Part shown: one piece after another, positions 1-8,300 of the stretch | How the letters are laid out: every line of letters begins with the position of its first letter | Position numbering within the stretch: position 1 is the first letter of the stretch | Assembly (NCBI RefSeq): GCF_017744435.1 | Contig: NZ_JAGIBG010000026.1 | Location: forward strand, 1 to 64,000 | DNA: 64,000 nucleotides | From: Pseudomonas sp. | GTDB lineage: Bacteria; Pseudomonadota; Gammaproteobacteria; Pseudomonadales; Pseudomonadaceae | Direction of reading: 5' to 3' | The notes under the pieces: generated by a model | Told to the model about the DNA's origin: nothing | The model's input: the letters and a program-made list of their open reading frames with translations, nothing else | The model's database searches: none | Program-made: the position numbers and the translations under genes

Positions 1-179
1 CTTCAAGAATCGAGTTGCCGCGATAATCTGGGGCTGCTTTGCAGCCCTTTCGCCGGCAAGCGCGGCTCCCACAGGTCAGCACTGTCATCAAAGCCTGTGC
101 AGTACCTGTGGGAGCCGCGCTTGCCGGCGAAAGGGCTGCAAAGCAGCCCCAGATTATCGCGGCAACTCGATTCTTGAAG
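1..179. repeat. Long perfect inverted repeat (REP/BIME type)
   Basis: Positions 1-76 and 104-179 are exact reverse complements over 76 bases, with a 27-base loop at 77-103. The arms contain the pseudomonad REP-like core GCCGGCAAGCGCGGCTCCCA. The left arm begins at the window edge, so the repeat may extend further left. The right arm overlaps the last codons and stop of the pirin gene (stop at 154-156). Seen directly in the sequence; assignment to a REP family is by resemblance. Confidence 0.9.
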
Positions 180-1017
180 TTTCCCCAGGCACTGTCGGCC
201 AATCCCCGGCAGCCCACTTGGCCCTGGCCCGCTCGATCAGCTCCCCATCACTGGCCACAAAATTCCAGTTCATCCGCCGTGGCCCATCCAACGGCTCCCC
301 ACCAATCAGCACCAGCTGGCATTCCTCCTCGGCATACAACGTCACCTCTTCGCCCTCCGGCAGCACGATCAGGCTACAGGCCGCGACCGGTTCACTGTCC
401 ATGAACAGCTCGCCGTCGAGCAGATACAGCGCACGCTGCACATGTTCGCCAGGCACCACCAGCGTGGTAGCTGGCTGCATCAGCACATGCGCATAAAGGG
501 TGGGGGAGAGGACCGGCACCGGTGATTCCAGGCAGAACCCGCTGCCGGCAATCATGCAGATGCGTACGCCCAGGTTGTCACTGACCGGCAGGCTCGCCGC
601 CGGATGGTGGCTGTAGCTCGGCTCGCCCTGTTCAAGCGCCTTTGGCGAGGCCAGCCACACTTGCAGCCCGTGCAGGCGTGAACCATGGGCCAGGGCGTCT
701 GCAGGCGTGCGCTCGACATGCGCGACACCTTTGCCAGCGGTCATCCAGCTCACATCACCCGGCAGCACGCGCTGCTCCGAGCCGAGGCTGTCCTTGTGCA
801 GGATCGCGCCTTCGAACAGGTAGGTGAGGGTAGAGAGGCCAATATGCGGGTGCTGGCGAATGTCCATGCCTTTGCCCGGTTCATAATCGGTCTCGAGCAT
901 ATGGTCGAAGAACACGAACGGGCCGACGCTACGGCACTGGGCCGAGGGCAGCGGGCGCAGGATCGGTTGGCCCTCGACCGATTCGGCGCGTGGGCGGATG
1001 ATCAGGGGGCTGCTCAT
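154..1017 (-). CDS. Pirin family protein (cupin-fold, quercetinase-like)
   Basis: Encodes a 287-residue bicupin protein of the pirin family. The ATG at 1017 gives the usual N-terminus MSSPLIIRPR with a CTGGAG ribosome-binding site upstream; a longer reading frame to 1101 lacks family similarity. The metal-binding region HPHIGLSTLTYLFEG is present near residue 55, together with the typical GDVSWMTAGKG segment of the first cupin. Bacterial pirins bind a metal and some oxidise quercetin; the physiological substrate here cannot be read from sequence. The last codons lie inside the 76-base inverted repeat, so the C-terminal SRIELPR may have been supplied by repeat insertion. It stands alone downstream of the fabB terminator. 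Confidence 0.85.
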   Translation of the reverse strand: MSSPLIIRPRAESVEGQPILRPLPSAQCRSVGPFVFFDHMLETDYEPGKGMDIRQHPHIGLSTLTYLFEGAILHKDSLGSEQRVLPGDVSWMTAGKGVAHVERTPADALAHGSRLHGLQVWLASPKALEQGEPSYSHHPAASLPVSDNLGVRICMIAGSGFCLESPVPVLSPTLYAHVLMQPATTLVVPGEHVQRALYLLDGELFMDSEPVAACSLIVLPEGEEVTLYAEEECQLVLIGGEPLDGPRRMNWNFVASDGELIERARAKWAAGDWPTVPGETSRIELPR

Positions 1018-1110
1018 GGCGGGCTCCAGGCGAGGTGGAAATGCCCCAAGCATAGCGGCTTGCCGAGCAATGCTGAAACACTGCGCTGGCTGCCCAGGCA
1101 ACGCAAATGA

Positions 1111-1137
1111 AAACGCCCCGAACCAGTCGGGGCGTTT
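1111..1137 (-). terminator. Rho-independent terminator after fabB
   Basis: A ten-base stem AACGCCCCGA/TCGGGGCGTT with a short loop lies 20 bases past the fabB stop. Read on the minus strand it is followed by a T-rich run. It separates fabAB from the downstream pirin gene. Confidence 0.85.
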
Positions 1138-1156
1138 CAGTTGCTGCAGCAGCGTA

Positions 1157-2377
1157 TTACTTGCCAGTCCAGCGCTTGAGCACCAGGGTGGCGTTGGTGC
1201 CGCCGAAACCGAAGCTGTTGCTCATGACCGTGTCGATCTTGGCGTTTTCTTCGGTTTTGCGCAGTACCGGCAGGTCGGCAACCTCGGGGTCCAGCTCGTC
1301 GATATTGGCGGAGCCGGCGATGAAGTTGTTTTCCATCATCAGCAGGCAGTAGATCGCCTCGTGCACACCAGCGGCACCCAGCGAGTGGCCCGACAGGCTC
1401 TTGGTCGAGCTGATTTTCGGTGCCTTGTCGCCGAACACTTCACGTACGCCCTTCATCTCGGCGACGTCGCCGACCGGGGTGGAAGTGCCGTGGGTGTTCA
1501 GGTAGTCGATCGGGGTGTCGACGGTGGACAGCGCCTGCTGCATGCAGCGGATGGCGCCTTCGCCGCTCGGTGCGACCATGTCGTAGCCGTCGGAGGTTGC
1601 ACCGTAGCCGACGATTTCGGCGTAGATCTTGGCGCCACGGGCGAGGGCGTGTTCCAGCTCCTCGACCACCACCATGCCGCCGCCGCCAGCGATGACGAAG
1701 CCATCACGGTCGGCGTCGTAGGCGCGCGAAGCCAGTTCCGGGGTTTCGTTGCGCTTGGTCGACAGGGCGCCCATGGCATCGAACAGGAACGACTGGCTCC
1801 AGTGCTCTTCTTCACCGCCACCGGCGAAGACGATGTCCTGCTTGCCCCACTGGATCTGCTCCAGGGCGGTGCCGATGCAGTGTGCGGAAGTGGCGCAGGC
1901 CGACGAGATCGAGTAGTTGATGCCCTTGATCTTGAACGGGGTGGCCAGGCACGCCGAAACGGTGCTGCCCATGGTGCGGGTGACGCGGTACGGGCCGACG
2001 CGCTTGACGCCTTTTTCGCGCAGGGTATCCAGCGCTTCCATCTGGTTCAGGGTCGAGGCGCCGCCCGAACCGGCAACCAGGCCGGTACGCGGGTTGGAAA
2101 CCTGCTCTTCGGTCAGGCCCGAGTCCTTGATCGCGTCCTGCATCGCCAGGTAGGCGTAGGCAGCGGCGTGGCCGACGAAGCGGTAGACCTTGCGGTCGAT
2201 CAGTTCTTCGAGGTTGAGGTCGATGGACCCGGAAACCTGGCTACGCAGCCCCATTTCCTTGTATTCCGGGTTGTAACGGATACCCGGACGGCTGTTGCGC
2301 AGGTTTTCGGTGACGGTAGCTTTGTCATTGCCCAGGCACGATACGATGCCCAGACCAGTGATAACGACGCGGCGCAT
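1157..2377 (-). CDS. fabB: 3-oxoacyl-[acyl-carrier-protein] synthase I (FabB)
   Basis: This 406-residue condensing enzyme elongates cis-3-decenoyl-ACP made by FabA and so commits chains to unsaturated fatty acid synthesis. The catalytic triad of the KAS I family is present: Cys161 in SISSACATSA, His296 in NTHGTST and His331 in LSGHSLGAAG. Length and N-terminus (MRRVVITGLG) are standard. It lies 11 bases downstream of fabA on the same strand, forming the conserved fabA-fabB operon of gammaproteobacteria, and ends before a clear terminator hairpin. No separate promoter is evident in the short fabA-fabB gap. Confidence 0.98.
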   Translation of the reverse strand: MRRVVITGLGIVSCLGNDKATVTENLRNSRPGIRYNPEYKEMGLRSQVSGSIDLNLEELIDRKVYRFVGHAAAYAYLAMQDAIKDSGLTEEQVSNPRTGLVAGSGGASTLNQMEALDTLREKGVKRVGPYRVTRTMGSTVSACLATPFKIKGINYSISSACATSAHCIGTALEQIQWGKQDIVFAGGGEEEHWSQSFLFDAMGALSTKRNETPELASRAYDADRDGFVIAGGGGMVVVEELEHALARGAKIYAEIVGYGATSDGYDMVAPSGEGAIRCMQQALSTVDTPIDYLNTHGTSTPVGDVAEMKGVREVFGDKAPKISSTKSLSGHSLGAAGVHEAIYCLLMMENNFIAGSANIDELDPEVADLPVLRKTEENAKIDTVMSNSFGFGGTNATLVLKRWTGK

Positions 2378-2388
2378 GCGAATAACCC

Positions 2389-2904
2389 TTAGAAATTGTC
2401 AGTGGAGGTGAACACGCCGACCCGCAGGGCTTCGGCGGTGTAGATCTCGCGACCGTCGACGCTGACCGAGCCATCGGCGATGGCCATGTTCAGCTTACCC
2501 TTCAGGACGCGCTTGATGTGAATGTTGTAGGTGACTTTCTTGGCGGTCGGCAGTACCTGGCCGAAGAACTTCACTTCGCCCGAACCCAGCGCACGGCCAC
2601 GGCCCGGCAGGCCTTGCCAGCCGAGGAAGAAGCCGACCAGCTGCCACATGGCGTCGAGGCCCAGGCAGCCCGGCATCACCGGGTCGCCTTCGAAGTGGCA
2701 GGCGAAGAACCACAGGTCCGGGGTGATATCCAGCTCGGCGACCAATTCACCTTTGCCGTACTTGCCGCCTTCTTCGCTGATATGGGTGATGCGATCGACC
2801 ATCAGCATGTTCGGCGCGGGCAGTTGCGCATTACCTGGGCCGAACAGCTCACCGCGACTGCAGCGCAGCAGGTCTTCCCGAGTAAAGGCGTGTTGTTTGG
2901 TCAT
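2389..2904 (-). CDS. fabA: 3-hydroxydecanoyl-ACP dehydratase/isomerase (FabA)
   Basis: A 171-residue hot-dog-fold enzyme that dehydrates 3-hydroxydecanoyl-ACP and isomerises trans-2- to cis-3-decenoyl-ACP, the branch point of unsaturated fatty acid synthesis. The active-site residues of the family are at the expected positions, His70 in FFACHFEGDPV and Asp84 in LGLDAMWQ. The start at 2904 has a strong GAGGAG ribosome-binding site. It leads the fabA-fabB operon. The roughly 200 bases upstream (2905-3106) must hold the promoter. In pseudomonads fabAB is known to be controlled by FabT/DesT-like regulators, but I could not confidently place such an operator here. Confidence 0.98.
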   Translation of the reverse strand: MTKQHAFTREDLLRCSRGELFGPGNAQLPAPNMLMVDRITHISEEGGKYGKGELVAELDITPDLWFFACHFEGDPVMPGCLGLDAMWQLVGFFLGWQGLPGRGRALGSGEVKFFGQVLPTAKKVTYNIHIKRVLKGKLNMAIADGSVSVDGREIYTAEALRVGVFTSTDNF

Positions 2905-3106
2905 GCGAGCTCCTCAATAACCCCCTGTGGCAGGGGATGAATCTTCCCGGCCGACCCTTCTTGCTTCTGGGACGGCAGCCTACAGGTAGACTATTGCGTT
3001 GTGGTGAAAGTCACAGCGCACCTGGCGAAAGAAGTACAGGTGTGCACTGAAACGTCTATTTTCAGGTCCGGATAAGGTCCTGTCCAGTACTTAAGACTGC
3101 CGCACT

Positions 3107-5038
3107 TTAGCATTTATCGCCAGTCGCCGCTGTCCGTCCAGGCAACCAGCGCTGCAATACCCGCTGCAACTCGGTGCGGCGGAACGGTTTGCTCAGGTAA
3201 TCATTCATGCCGGCTGCCATGCAACGCTCGCGGTCACCCTGCAGGGCATTGGCGGTCAAGGCGATGATCGGCAGCTGGCCGCAGGCCGGCAACAGGCGGA
3301 TGCGCCGGGTCGCTTCATAGCCATCCATCTGCGGCAGGCGGCAATCCATCAGCACTGCGGCGAACGGCTGCTGGCTGACCTGTTCCACGGCCTGAAGCCC
3401 GTCGTGGGCCACGCTGACCTCCATCCCCAGGCTGCGCAACATGGCTTCGATGACGCTCTGATTGACCGGATTGTCCTCCACCAGCAGGATCCGTTTGCCG
3501 ACCTCAAGTGGCGCATTGGCCCCCGAGCTGCCCGGCAGCGTTGCCGGTGTGGTACTGGCCAGGGGCAGTGGCATTTCCAGGGTAAAGGTCGAGCCCAGCC
3601 CTTCGCGGCTTTCACCGCGCAGTTTGCCGCCCATGCGTTCGGCCAGGGTGCGGGCGATCGACAGGCCCAGGCCCGTGCCGCCATAGCGTCGCGAAATCGA
3701 GCTGTCGGCCTGCTGGAAGGCGACGAACATCATTTCCAGGCGTTCGCTGTCGATGCCGATACCCGTGTCACGTACGCTGCAGGTGAACCACAGCAATTGT
3801 CGGTCGAGCAGCTGCCAGTGCGCCTCGACCTGGACCTGGCCGCGCTCGGTGAACTTCAGGGCGTTGCCGATCAGGTTGAGGAGGATCTGGCGGATGCGCG
3901 TCGGGTCGCCGACCACCTGCGGCTGTGCGCCCTCTGCCGGCAATTGCAGGTGCAATTCCAGGCCGCGCTGCTGGGCGCCGTGCTGGAACGACTGCACGCA
4001 GGTGGCGATCAGCTCGCCCAGGTTGAAGTCGATGTGCTCGAGCTCCAGCGTCGTGCGTTCGATCCGCGAGAAGTCGAGGATGTCATTGATGACTTTCAAC
4101 AGGTGCCCGGTGGACTCGCTGGCCACCGCCGTGTAATCCGCCTGTTCACTTGTCAGCTGGGTGGTTTCCAGCAGTTGCAGCATGCCCAGCACGCCGTTCA
4201 TGGGGGTGCGCAATTCGTGGCTCATCATGGCCAGGAACTCCGACTTGGCGCCGTTGGCCTGTTCGGCTTCCTCGCGCGCCTGGATCAGCTGGGCGATGGC
4301 CTGCTTCTGTTCGGCACTGGCCTGGTCCAGGGCGTTGGCGAGGTTGTTGATATGCCGCGCCAGGTGGCCGAGTTCGCTGTCGTCGACCACCGGCAGCGGT
4401 GCATTGAATTCACCCTGCTGGATGGCCTTGACCGCATGGCCCATGTCGCTGATGGGTTTGGCCAGGCTCATGGCCAGGCGGCGTGCAAGGAGGAAGGTGA
4501 ACAGCAGGGCGAACAGCGCCAGGATGCCGGCCTTGATCACAATTTCCTGCTGGCGCTGGCTGAAGGCATCGTCCGACATGCCGACGATCACCCGGCCCAG
4601 GTAGTCGTCGCCGATGGCCGGTGTCGGCGCCTTGCCCTGTTGCAGGAAGTCGCTGTCCAGGCGGATCTGCTGCAGGCGGATCGGCGCCTGGAACACTTCC
4701 ACCTGCTGCGCCCGGTTGTTGCTCTCGTCCTGCTGTTCGACGTACACCAGGATGTGGTTGCGGCTGTCCTGTACTTCGAGGAAGCGCACGTGCGGGATGC
4801 TCAGGGTGGCGCGCATCAGGCCTTCGAGGACTTCATTGTTACCGGAGATGACACCGTACTCGGATGCCGGTGCCAGCTGGTTGGCAATCAGCTGCCCGGT
4901 GTGGTTCAGCTCCTGGCGCAGATCCTGGATCCGCACGAACGTGAAAAAGCTGATCAACAGCAAGGTCAGCAGCAATGCCGGGCCCAGGCTGATGATCTGG
5001 GTGCGGGTGTGGATGTCCCAGCTCAGGCGTTTGCTCAT
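3107..5038 (-). CDS. Membrane-bound hybrid sensor histidine kinase
   Basis: A 643-residue hybrid kinase. Visible parts in order: a transmembrane helix at about 17-37, a periplasmic domain of roughly 130 residues, a second helix at about 167-187, HAMP, a HisKA domain with phosphorylatable His274 in FLAMMSHELRTPMNG, an HATPase domain with GGTGLGLSI, and a C-terminal receiver with Asp565 in AAVLMDCRLPQMDG and Lys in YLSKPF. There is no HPt domain, so phosphate probably passes to a separate HPt or regulator not in this window. Its start overlaps the stop of the upstream binding-protein gene by 4 bases, and that gene overlaps a TonB receptor gene, so all three are likely translationally coupled. 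Ligand and output are unknown. Confidence 0.93.
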   Translation of the reverse strand: MSKRLSWDIHTRTQIISLGPALLLTLLLISFFTFVRIQDLRQELNHTGQLIANQLAPASEYGVISGNNEVLEGLMRATLSIPHVRFLEVQDSRNHILVYVEQQDESNNRAQQVEVFQAPIRLQQIRLDSDFLQQGKAPTPAIGDDYLGRVIVGMSDDAFSQRQQEIVIKAGILALFALLFTFLLARRLAMSLAKPISDMGHAVKAIQQGEFNAPLPVVDDSELGHLARHINNLANALDQASAEQKQAIAQLIQAREEAEQANGAKSEFLAMMSHELRTPMNGVLGMLQLLETTQLTSEQADYTAVASESTGHLLKVINDILDFSRIERTTLELEHIDFNLGELIATCVQSFQHGAQQRGLELHLQLPAEGAQPQVVGDPTRIRQILLNLIGNALKFTERGQVQVEAHWQLLDRQLLWFTCSVRDTGIGIDSERLEMMFVAFQQADSSISRRYGGTGLGLSIARTLAERMGGKLRGESREGLGSTFTLEMPLPLASTTPATLPGSSGANAPLEVGKRILLVEDNPVNQSVIEAMLRSLGMEVSVAHDGLQAVEQVSQQPFAAVLMDCRLPQMDGYEATRRIRLLPACGQLPIIALTANALQGDRERCMAAGMNDYLSKPFRRTELQRVLQRWLPGRTAATGDKC

Positions 5039-5925
5039 GGGGTGGGTTCTCCTTCGGCCAAGGCCTTGGCAGTGGCGTTCGGATCAATCGGCTCAAGGCC
5101 CAGTGCGCGGGCTACCTGCTGGTTGCCGCTGACGCCATAGCGCGCCGGGTACAGGCTGCGTGGCCAGTGCGTCGGAGGCTGGTCGAGCAACTGGTCGAGC
5201 ACGGCCAGCCAGTCGTCCTGGTCGCTGTAGGTGCTGGCCAGTGCGCCAGCGCGCACGAAGCCGGCGTTCGGCCCGATCAGGGCCATCTGTCGGCCGTAGC
5301 TGCTGAGCAGCAGGTTCTTCGCTGTCTTGGAGTTGTACAGGTCGGGGTCATCGAGGCCCAACAGCACGTCGCTGTTGGCCAGCAGGTGTTGCAGGGGACG
5401 GCTGTCGCGTTGGTCCGGCCAGTCCTGGGCGACGATCTCCAGGCCCAGCGGGCGTGCCGCCTGGCGCAGTTCGTCGAGCAGGAACTGACTGCGCTTACCG
5501 TACAGCACGCCAATGCGCTGGGCCTGTGGCAACAGGTAGCGGGCCAGGCGCAGTTGCCGCGCCAGCGGCGGGTCGCTCCACAGCAGGGTCAGGTAAGCGG
5601 GACGCGACTTTCCCAGGCGTTGTTCAGCCTGTACCCGGCTGACGCGCATGGCCAGCGCAGGTGGCCCGCCGTTGTCGCTCAGGCGCCACTCGAGCGCGCT
5701 GTTGTCGAGCAGCACCAGGCGCACGTCAGCCTTGAGCTGAGCGGGGCGGGGCAGCGCGGCGATGCTCTGGAAACGAACCTGGTCATGGCTGCGGCGGCCT
5801 TGCAGGGCTTCGACGAAGCTGCGAAAGCCAGGCTGTTCGTCGCCGCCGACCAGCAGGATTTCGCTGGCGGACAGCGTACCCAGTGGCCACAGGCAGAACA
5901 GCAGCAGGCGCAGCAGTCGGGCCAT
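5035..5925 (-). CDS. Periplasmic ABC-substrate-binding-like protein
   Basis: A 296-residue protein with a clear signal peptide (MARLLRLLLFCLWPLG, cleavage near LSASE). It is built like the uncharacterised ABC substrate-binding family represented by Pfam 'ABC_sub_bind', with a segment resembling RIGVLYGKRSQ and GLDDPDLYN followed by alternating alpha/beta structure. No permease or ATPase gene is nearby. Instead it sits between a TonB-dependent receptor gene and a hybrid histidine kinase gene with 4-base ATGA overlaps on both sides. This suggests (inference) that it presents a ligand to the kinase rather than feeding a transporter. Confidence 0.8.
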   Translation of the reverse strand: MARLLRLLLFCLWPLGTLSASEILLVGGDEQPGFRSFVEALQGRRSHDQVRFQSIAALPRPAQLKADVRLVLLDNSALEWRLSDNGGPPALAMRVSRVQAEQRLGKSRPAYLTLLWSDPPLARQLRLARYLLPQAQRIGVLYGKRSQFLLDELRQAARPLGLEIVAQDWPDQRDSRPLQHLLANSDVLLGLDDPDLYNSKTAKNLLLSSYGRQMALIGPNAGFVRAGALASTYSDQDDWLAVLDQLLDQPPTHWPRSLYPARYGVSGNQQVARALGLEPIDPNATAKALAEGEPTP

Positions 5926-8072
5926 CAGAACTCCAGCTCCGCGCTGACGCTCAGGCGGTGGCGGCTGTCATAACGATTCTGCTCCACCGTGGTGGGCTGG
6001 TCGTCCAGGCGTTGCTGCCACAGCCCGGCCAGTTCCAGGGTGCTGCCCTGGATACGGAAGCGCTTGGCCACGCGCAGGTCAACGCGTTCGTAGCGGTACT
6101 GGTTGAGGGCGTCGTCGCCGTAATAGAACAGCGCGCTCGACCAACCCTCGCCCCAATCGCGCATCCAGCCAGCCGAGCCACTGTTGCGCGCGCTGAGGCG
6201 TCGGTCGGCGGGGTTGCTGGCCCAGGCATCGACATAGGCATAGGTCAGGCGCAGGCGGTCGCGTGGCGCCAGGTGCCAGTCGAATTGCGCCTCGCTGCCG
6301 CTGAAGCGGGCCTTGTTGGCGTTGCTGGCGATGTACTGGTTGTTCCTCAGGGGTTCGCTGATCATTCCGGTGATCTCGTCGTAGAACAGCTTCACATCCA
6401 TGTTCAGGTCGAAGTCGCTGAAGTAGCCGTTATAGCCCAGCTCGCGCGAGCGCATGCGTTCCTGTTCGAGGTCGCCAGGGCCGCGGGTCTTGACGAAGTA
6501 TTCGGCATTGCGCTGGCCGAACGCGGTGGGGCTCAGGTTCTTGACCGTGTAGCTCCAGTTGACGTTGTTCTCGAACATGTCCGGCGAGCGCACCGCCTCG
6601 GAGTACACCGCACGCAGGCCGTGGCGCGGTGTGATGAGGTAGTTGATAGCCATGCGCGGGGTCAGGGAGCTGCCGGACAGGCGCGAATCTTCGAACATCG
6701 CGCCACCCTGGAGAATCCAGTGCTCGTCGGCGCGCCATTCCAGCTGGCCGAACAGGCGCCAGGTCTGGTCGTCGATGCTGCCGTCGAAGTAGGTCTGCGA
6801 ATCGGCGCGATCATAGCGGTAGTTCATGCCGCTGAGCAGGCGCAGGCTGTCGGTCAGGCTCAGGGTGTCCTGTACCTCCAGGTCATAGCGGGTCTCGCGG
6901 GTACTCTGGTCGACATCGCCGCAGACCACATTCTTGCCGCCCTGGTTGTTCCACTGGTCCTTGATCGCATCGACCAGCGCTTGTTCTTCCGGGTTGCTGC
7001 TGTTCGGCGGGTTGTTCGCCCCGCGGGCGACCTTTTCGGCGAAGTCGGGGTTCATCTGCCACAAGCGGGTCAACTCGGGGCTGAACGACAGTGCCGCATC
7101 ACAGGCGCGCCAGACCTGCTGGCGGTCGAACATCTGGGCCGAACCCTGCACATACAGGCTGTGCTCGGGGTTGAAGTCGATGTTCCAGCGTACCGAACCG
7201 GCATAGTCCTTGGCATTGACGTCGGCGTTGTCACCGCTCTGGGTGACGTAGGGGAACACCGGCTGATAGGTATACGGCCGCTGGTTGCTGCCTTCCTTGG
7301 CCGCCAGTTGCCATTCCAGGGTCTGGTCCGGCGCCAGAACGTGGCTGACACTGAGGTTGAAGCGGTTCAGGCGGCGGCTGTCGCGGTAGTCCTGGCCGAA
7401 CTGGTTCTCGTCGAAGCCATCGTCCTGCTGGCCGGACACCGACAGGCGCATGTCGCCGCCGTCCCAGCCGAAGCCATGGCTGAGGTAGTAGTCGTTGATG
7501 CCATCCTGGCCGCGGGTCAGTTTCATCCGCGAGCCGTGGCTGTCGGCCGGGTTGCGGGTGAGAATGTTGACCACCGCCATCAATGCGTTGGCGCCGTAGC
7601 TGACGGTGTTGGGGCCGCGGAACACTTCGATGCGCTCGATGTCCTCGATGGCGACCGGGATGTCGCTCCAGTCCACCGTGGCCAGGCCTGCGCGGTACAC
7701 CGAGCGGCCGTCGATCAGCACTTGCATGCGGCGTGCATCGTTGACGTTGCTGCCGTGGTAGTTGACGGTCGGCTGGTTGCCGGCGCCGTAGCCGATCATC
7801 ATGCCCGGTACCAGGCGCAGCAGCTCGGGGATATCACGGGCACCGCTGGCACGGATCAGTTCGTTGTCGAGCACGGTCATGCTGCCCGGCACCGCTGCCG
7901 GGGATTGTTTCAGCCGCGTGGCGGTCAGAACCTGTGGCAGGTCCGAGTTGTCGATGAACAGGTCATCGGCCACAGCCGAGCCGCCGAGCAGGGCAGTCAG
8001 CAGCAGCAGGCGAGGGTAAGGGGGCGGGCCAGGGAACACAGGACAGCCTTGTCTCAGGATTGAAACAGGCAT
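5925..8072 (-). CDS. TonB-dependent outer membrane receptor
   Basis: A 715-residue outer membrane receptor. I chose ATG at 8072, which gives a signal peptide ending near GGSAVADDLF; the same open frame runs on to 9659 but that extension covers gpsA and is spurious. The plug domain is clear: VLTATRLKQSPAAVPGSMTV, then ELLRLVPGM, DGRSVYR and IEVFRGPNTVSYGANA. The rest is a 22-strand-type barrel ending in Phe (SAELEF), the usual outer membrane assembly signal. The plug resembles vitamin B12/catecholate-type receptors, but the substrate cannot be assigned. First gene of the receptor/binding protein/kinase unit. Confidence 0.92.
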   Translation of the reverse strand: MPVSILRQGCPVFPGPPPYPRLLLLTALLGGSAVADDLFIDNSDLPQVLTATRLKQSPAAVPGSMTVLDNELIRASGARDIPELLRLVPGMMIGYGAGNQPTVNYHGSNVNDARRMQVLIDGRSVYRAGLATVDWSDIPVAIEDIERIEVFRGPNTVSYGANALMAVVNILTRNPADSHGSRMKLTRGQDGINDYYLSHGFGWDGGDMRLSVSGQQDDGFDENQFGQDYRDSRRLNRFNLSVSHVLAPDQTLEWQLAAKEGSNQRPYTYQPVFPYVTQSGDNADVNAKDYAGSVRWNIDFNPEHSLYVQGSAQMFDRQQVWRACDAALSFSPELTRLWQMNPDFAEKVARGANNPPNSSNPEEQALVDAIKDQWNNQGGKNVVCGDVDQSTRETRYDLEVQDTLSLTDSLRLLSGMNYRYDRADSQTYFDGSIDDQTWRLFGQLEWRADEHWILQGGAMFEDSRLSGSSLTPRMAINYLITPRHGLRAVYSEAVRSPDMFENNVNWSYTVKNLSPTAFGQRNAEYFVKTRGPGDLEQERMRSRELGYNGYFSDFDLNMDVKLFYDEITGMISEPLRNNQYIASNANKARFSGSEAQFDWHLAPRDRLRLTYAYVDAWASNPADRRLSARNSGSAGWMRDWGEGWSSALFYYGDDALNQYRYERVDLRVAKRFRIQGSTLELAGLWQQRLDDQPTTVEQNRYDSRHRLSVSAELEF

Positions 8073-8137
8073 GTTAACTGACCGAGAAGGTTTTGCCAGT
8101 GATCTGCGGTGTGATCTGCGGTGGATATAACGGCCTC

Positions 8138-8219
8138 TTCGCGGGTAAACCCGCTCCCACAAGTATTGCGCAGCTTTTCGCAGTGGCGCGGTACCTGTGG
8201 GAGCGGGTTGGCCCGCGAA
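8138..8219. repeat. REP inverted pair
   Basis: TTCGCGGGTAAACCCGCTCCCAC (8138-8160) and its near reverse complement at 8197-8219 form an imperfect hairpin in the divergent gap between the TonB receptor gene and gpsA. Same REP family as the elements near 18.9, 28.7, 41.3 and 44.6 kb. Confidence 0.85.
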
Positions 8220-8300
8220 TGGGGCAGTACTGGTTCTGTAGCAGGTGAGCCGTATAATGAGCGGGTCGCCACTTAACTTAATGGCTTTAACGGATTGAAT

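Noticed and set aside
2905..3106. A FabT/DesT operator upstream of fabA
   Set aside because: I found no convincing palindrome to match the known sites; the region is left as an unassigned promoter.
3107..5038. The hybrid kinase considered as the receptor for the CqsA-like synthase
   Set aside because: CqsS-type receptors have a multi-helix membrane sensor domain; this kinase has a two-helix, periplasmic sensing design and lies 22 kb away in an unrelated operon.
3404..5140. A 578-codon plus-strand frame opposite the histidine kinase
   Set aside because: It is low-complexity, rich in Gln/Ala/Val as expected of an antisense shadow in GC-rich DNA.
5883..8063. A 726-codon plus-strand frame opposite the TonB receptor
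   Set aside because: Antisense shadow with biased composition and no recognisable domain.
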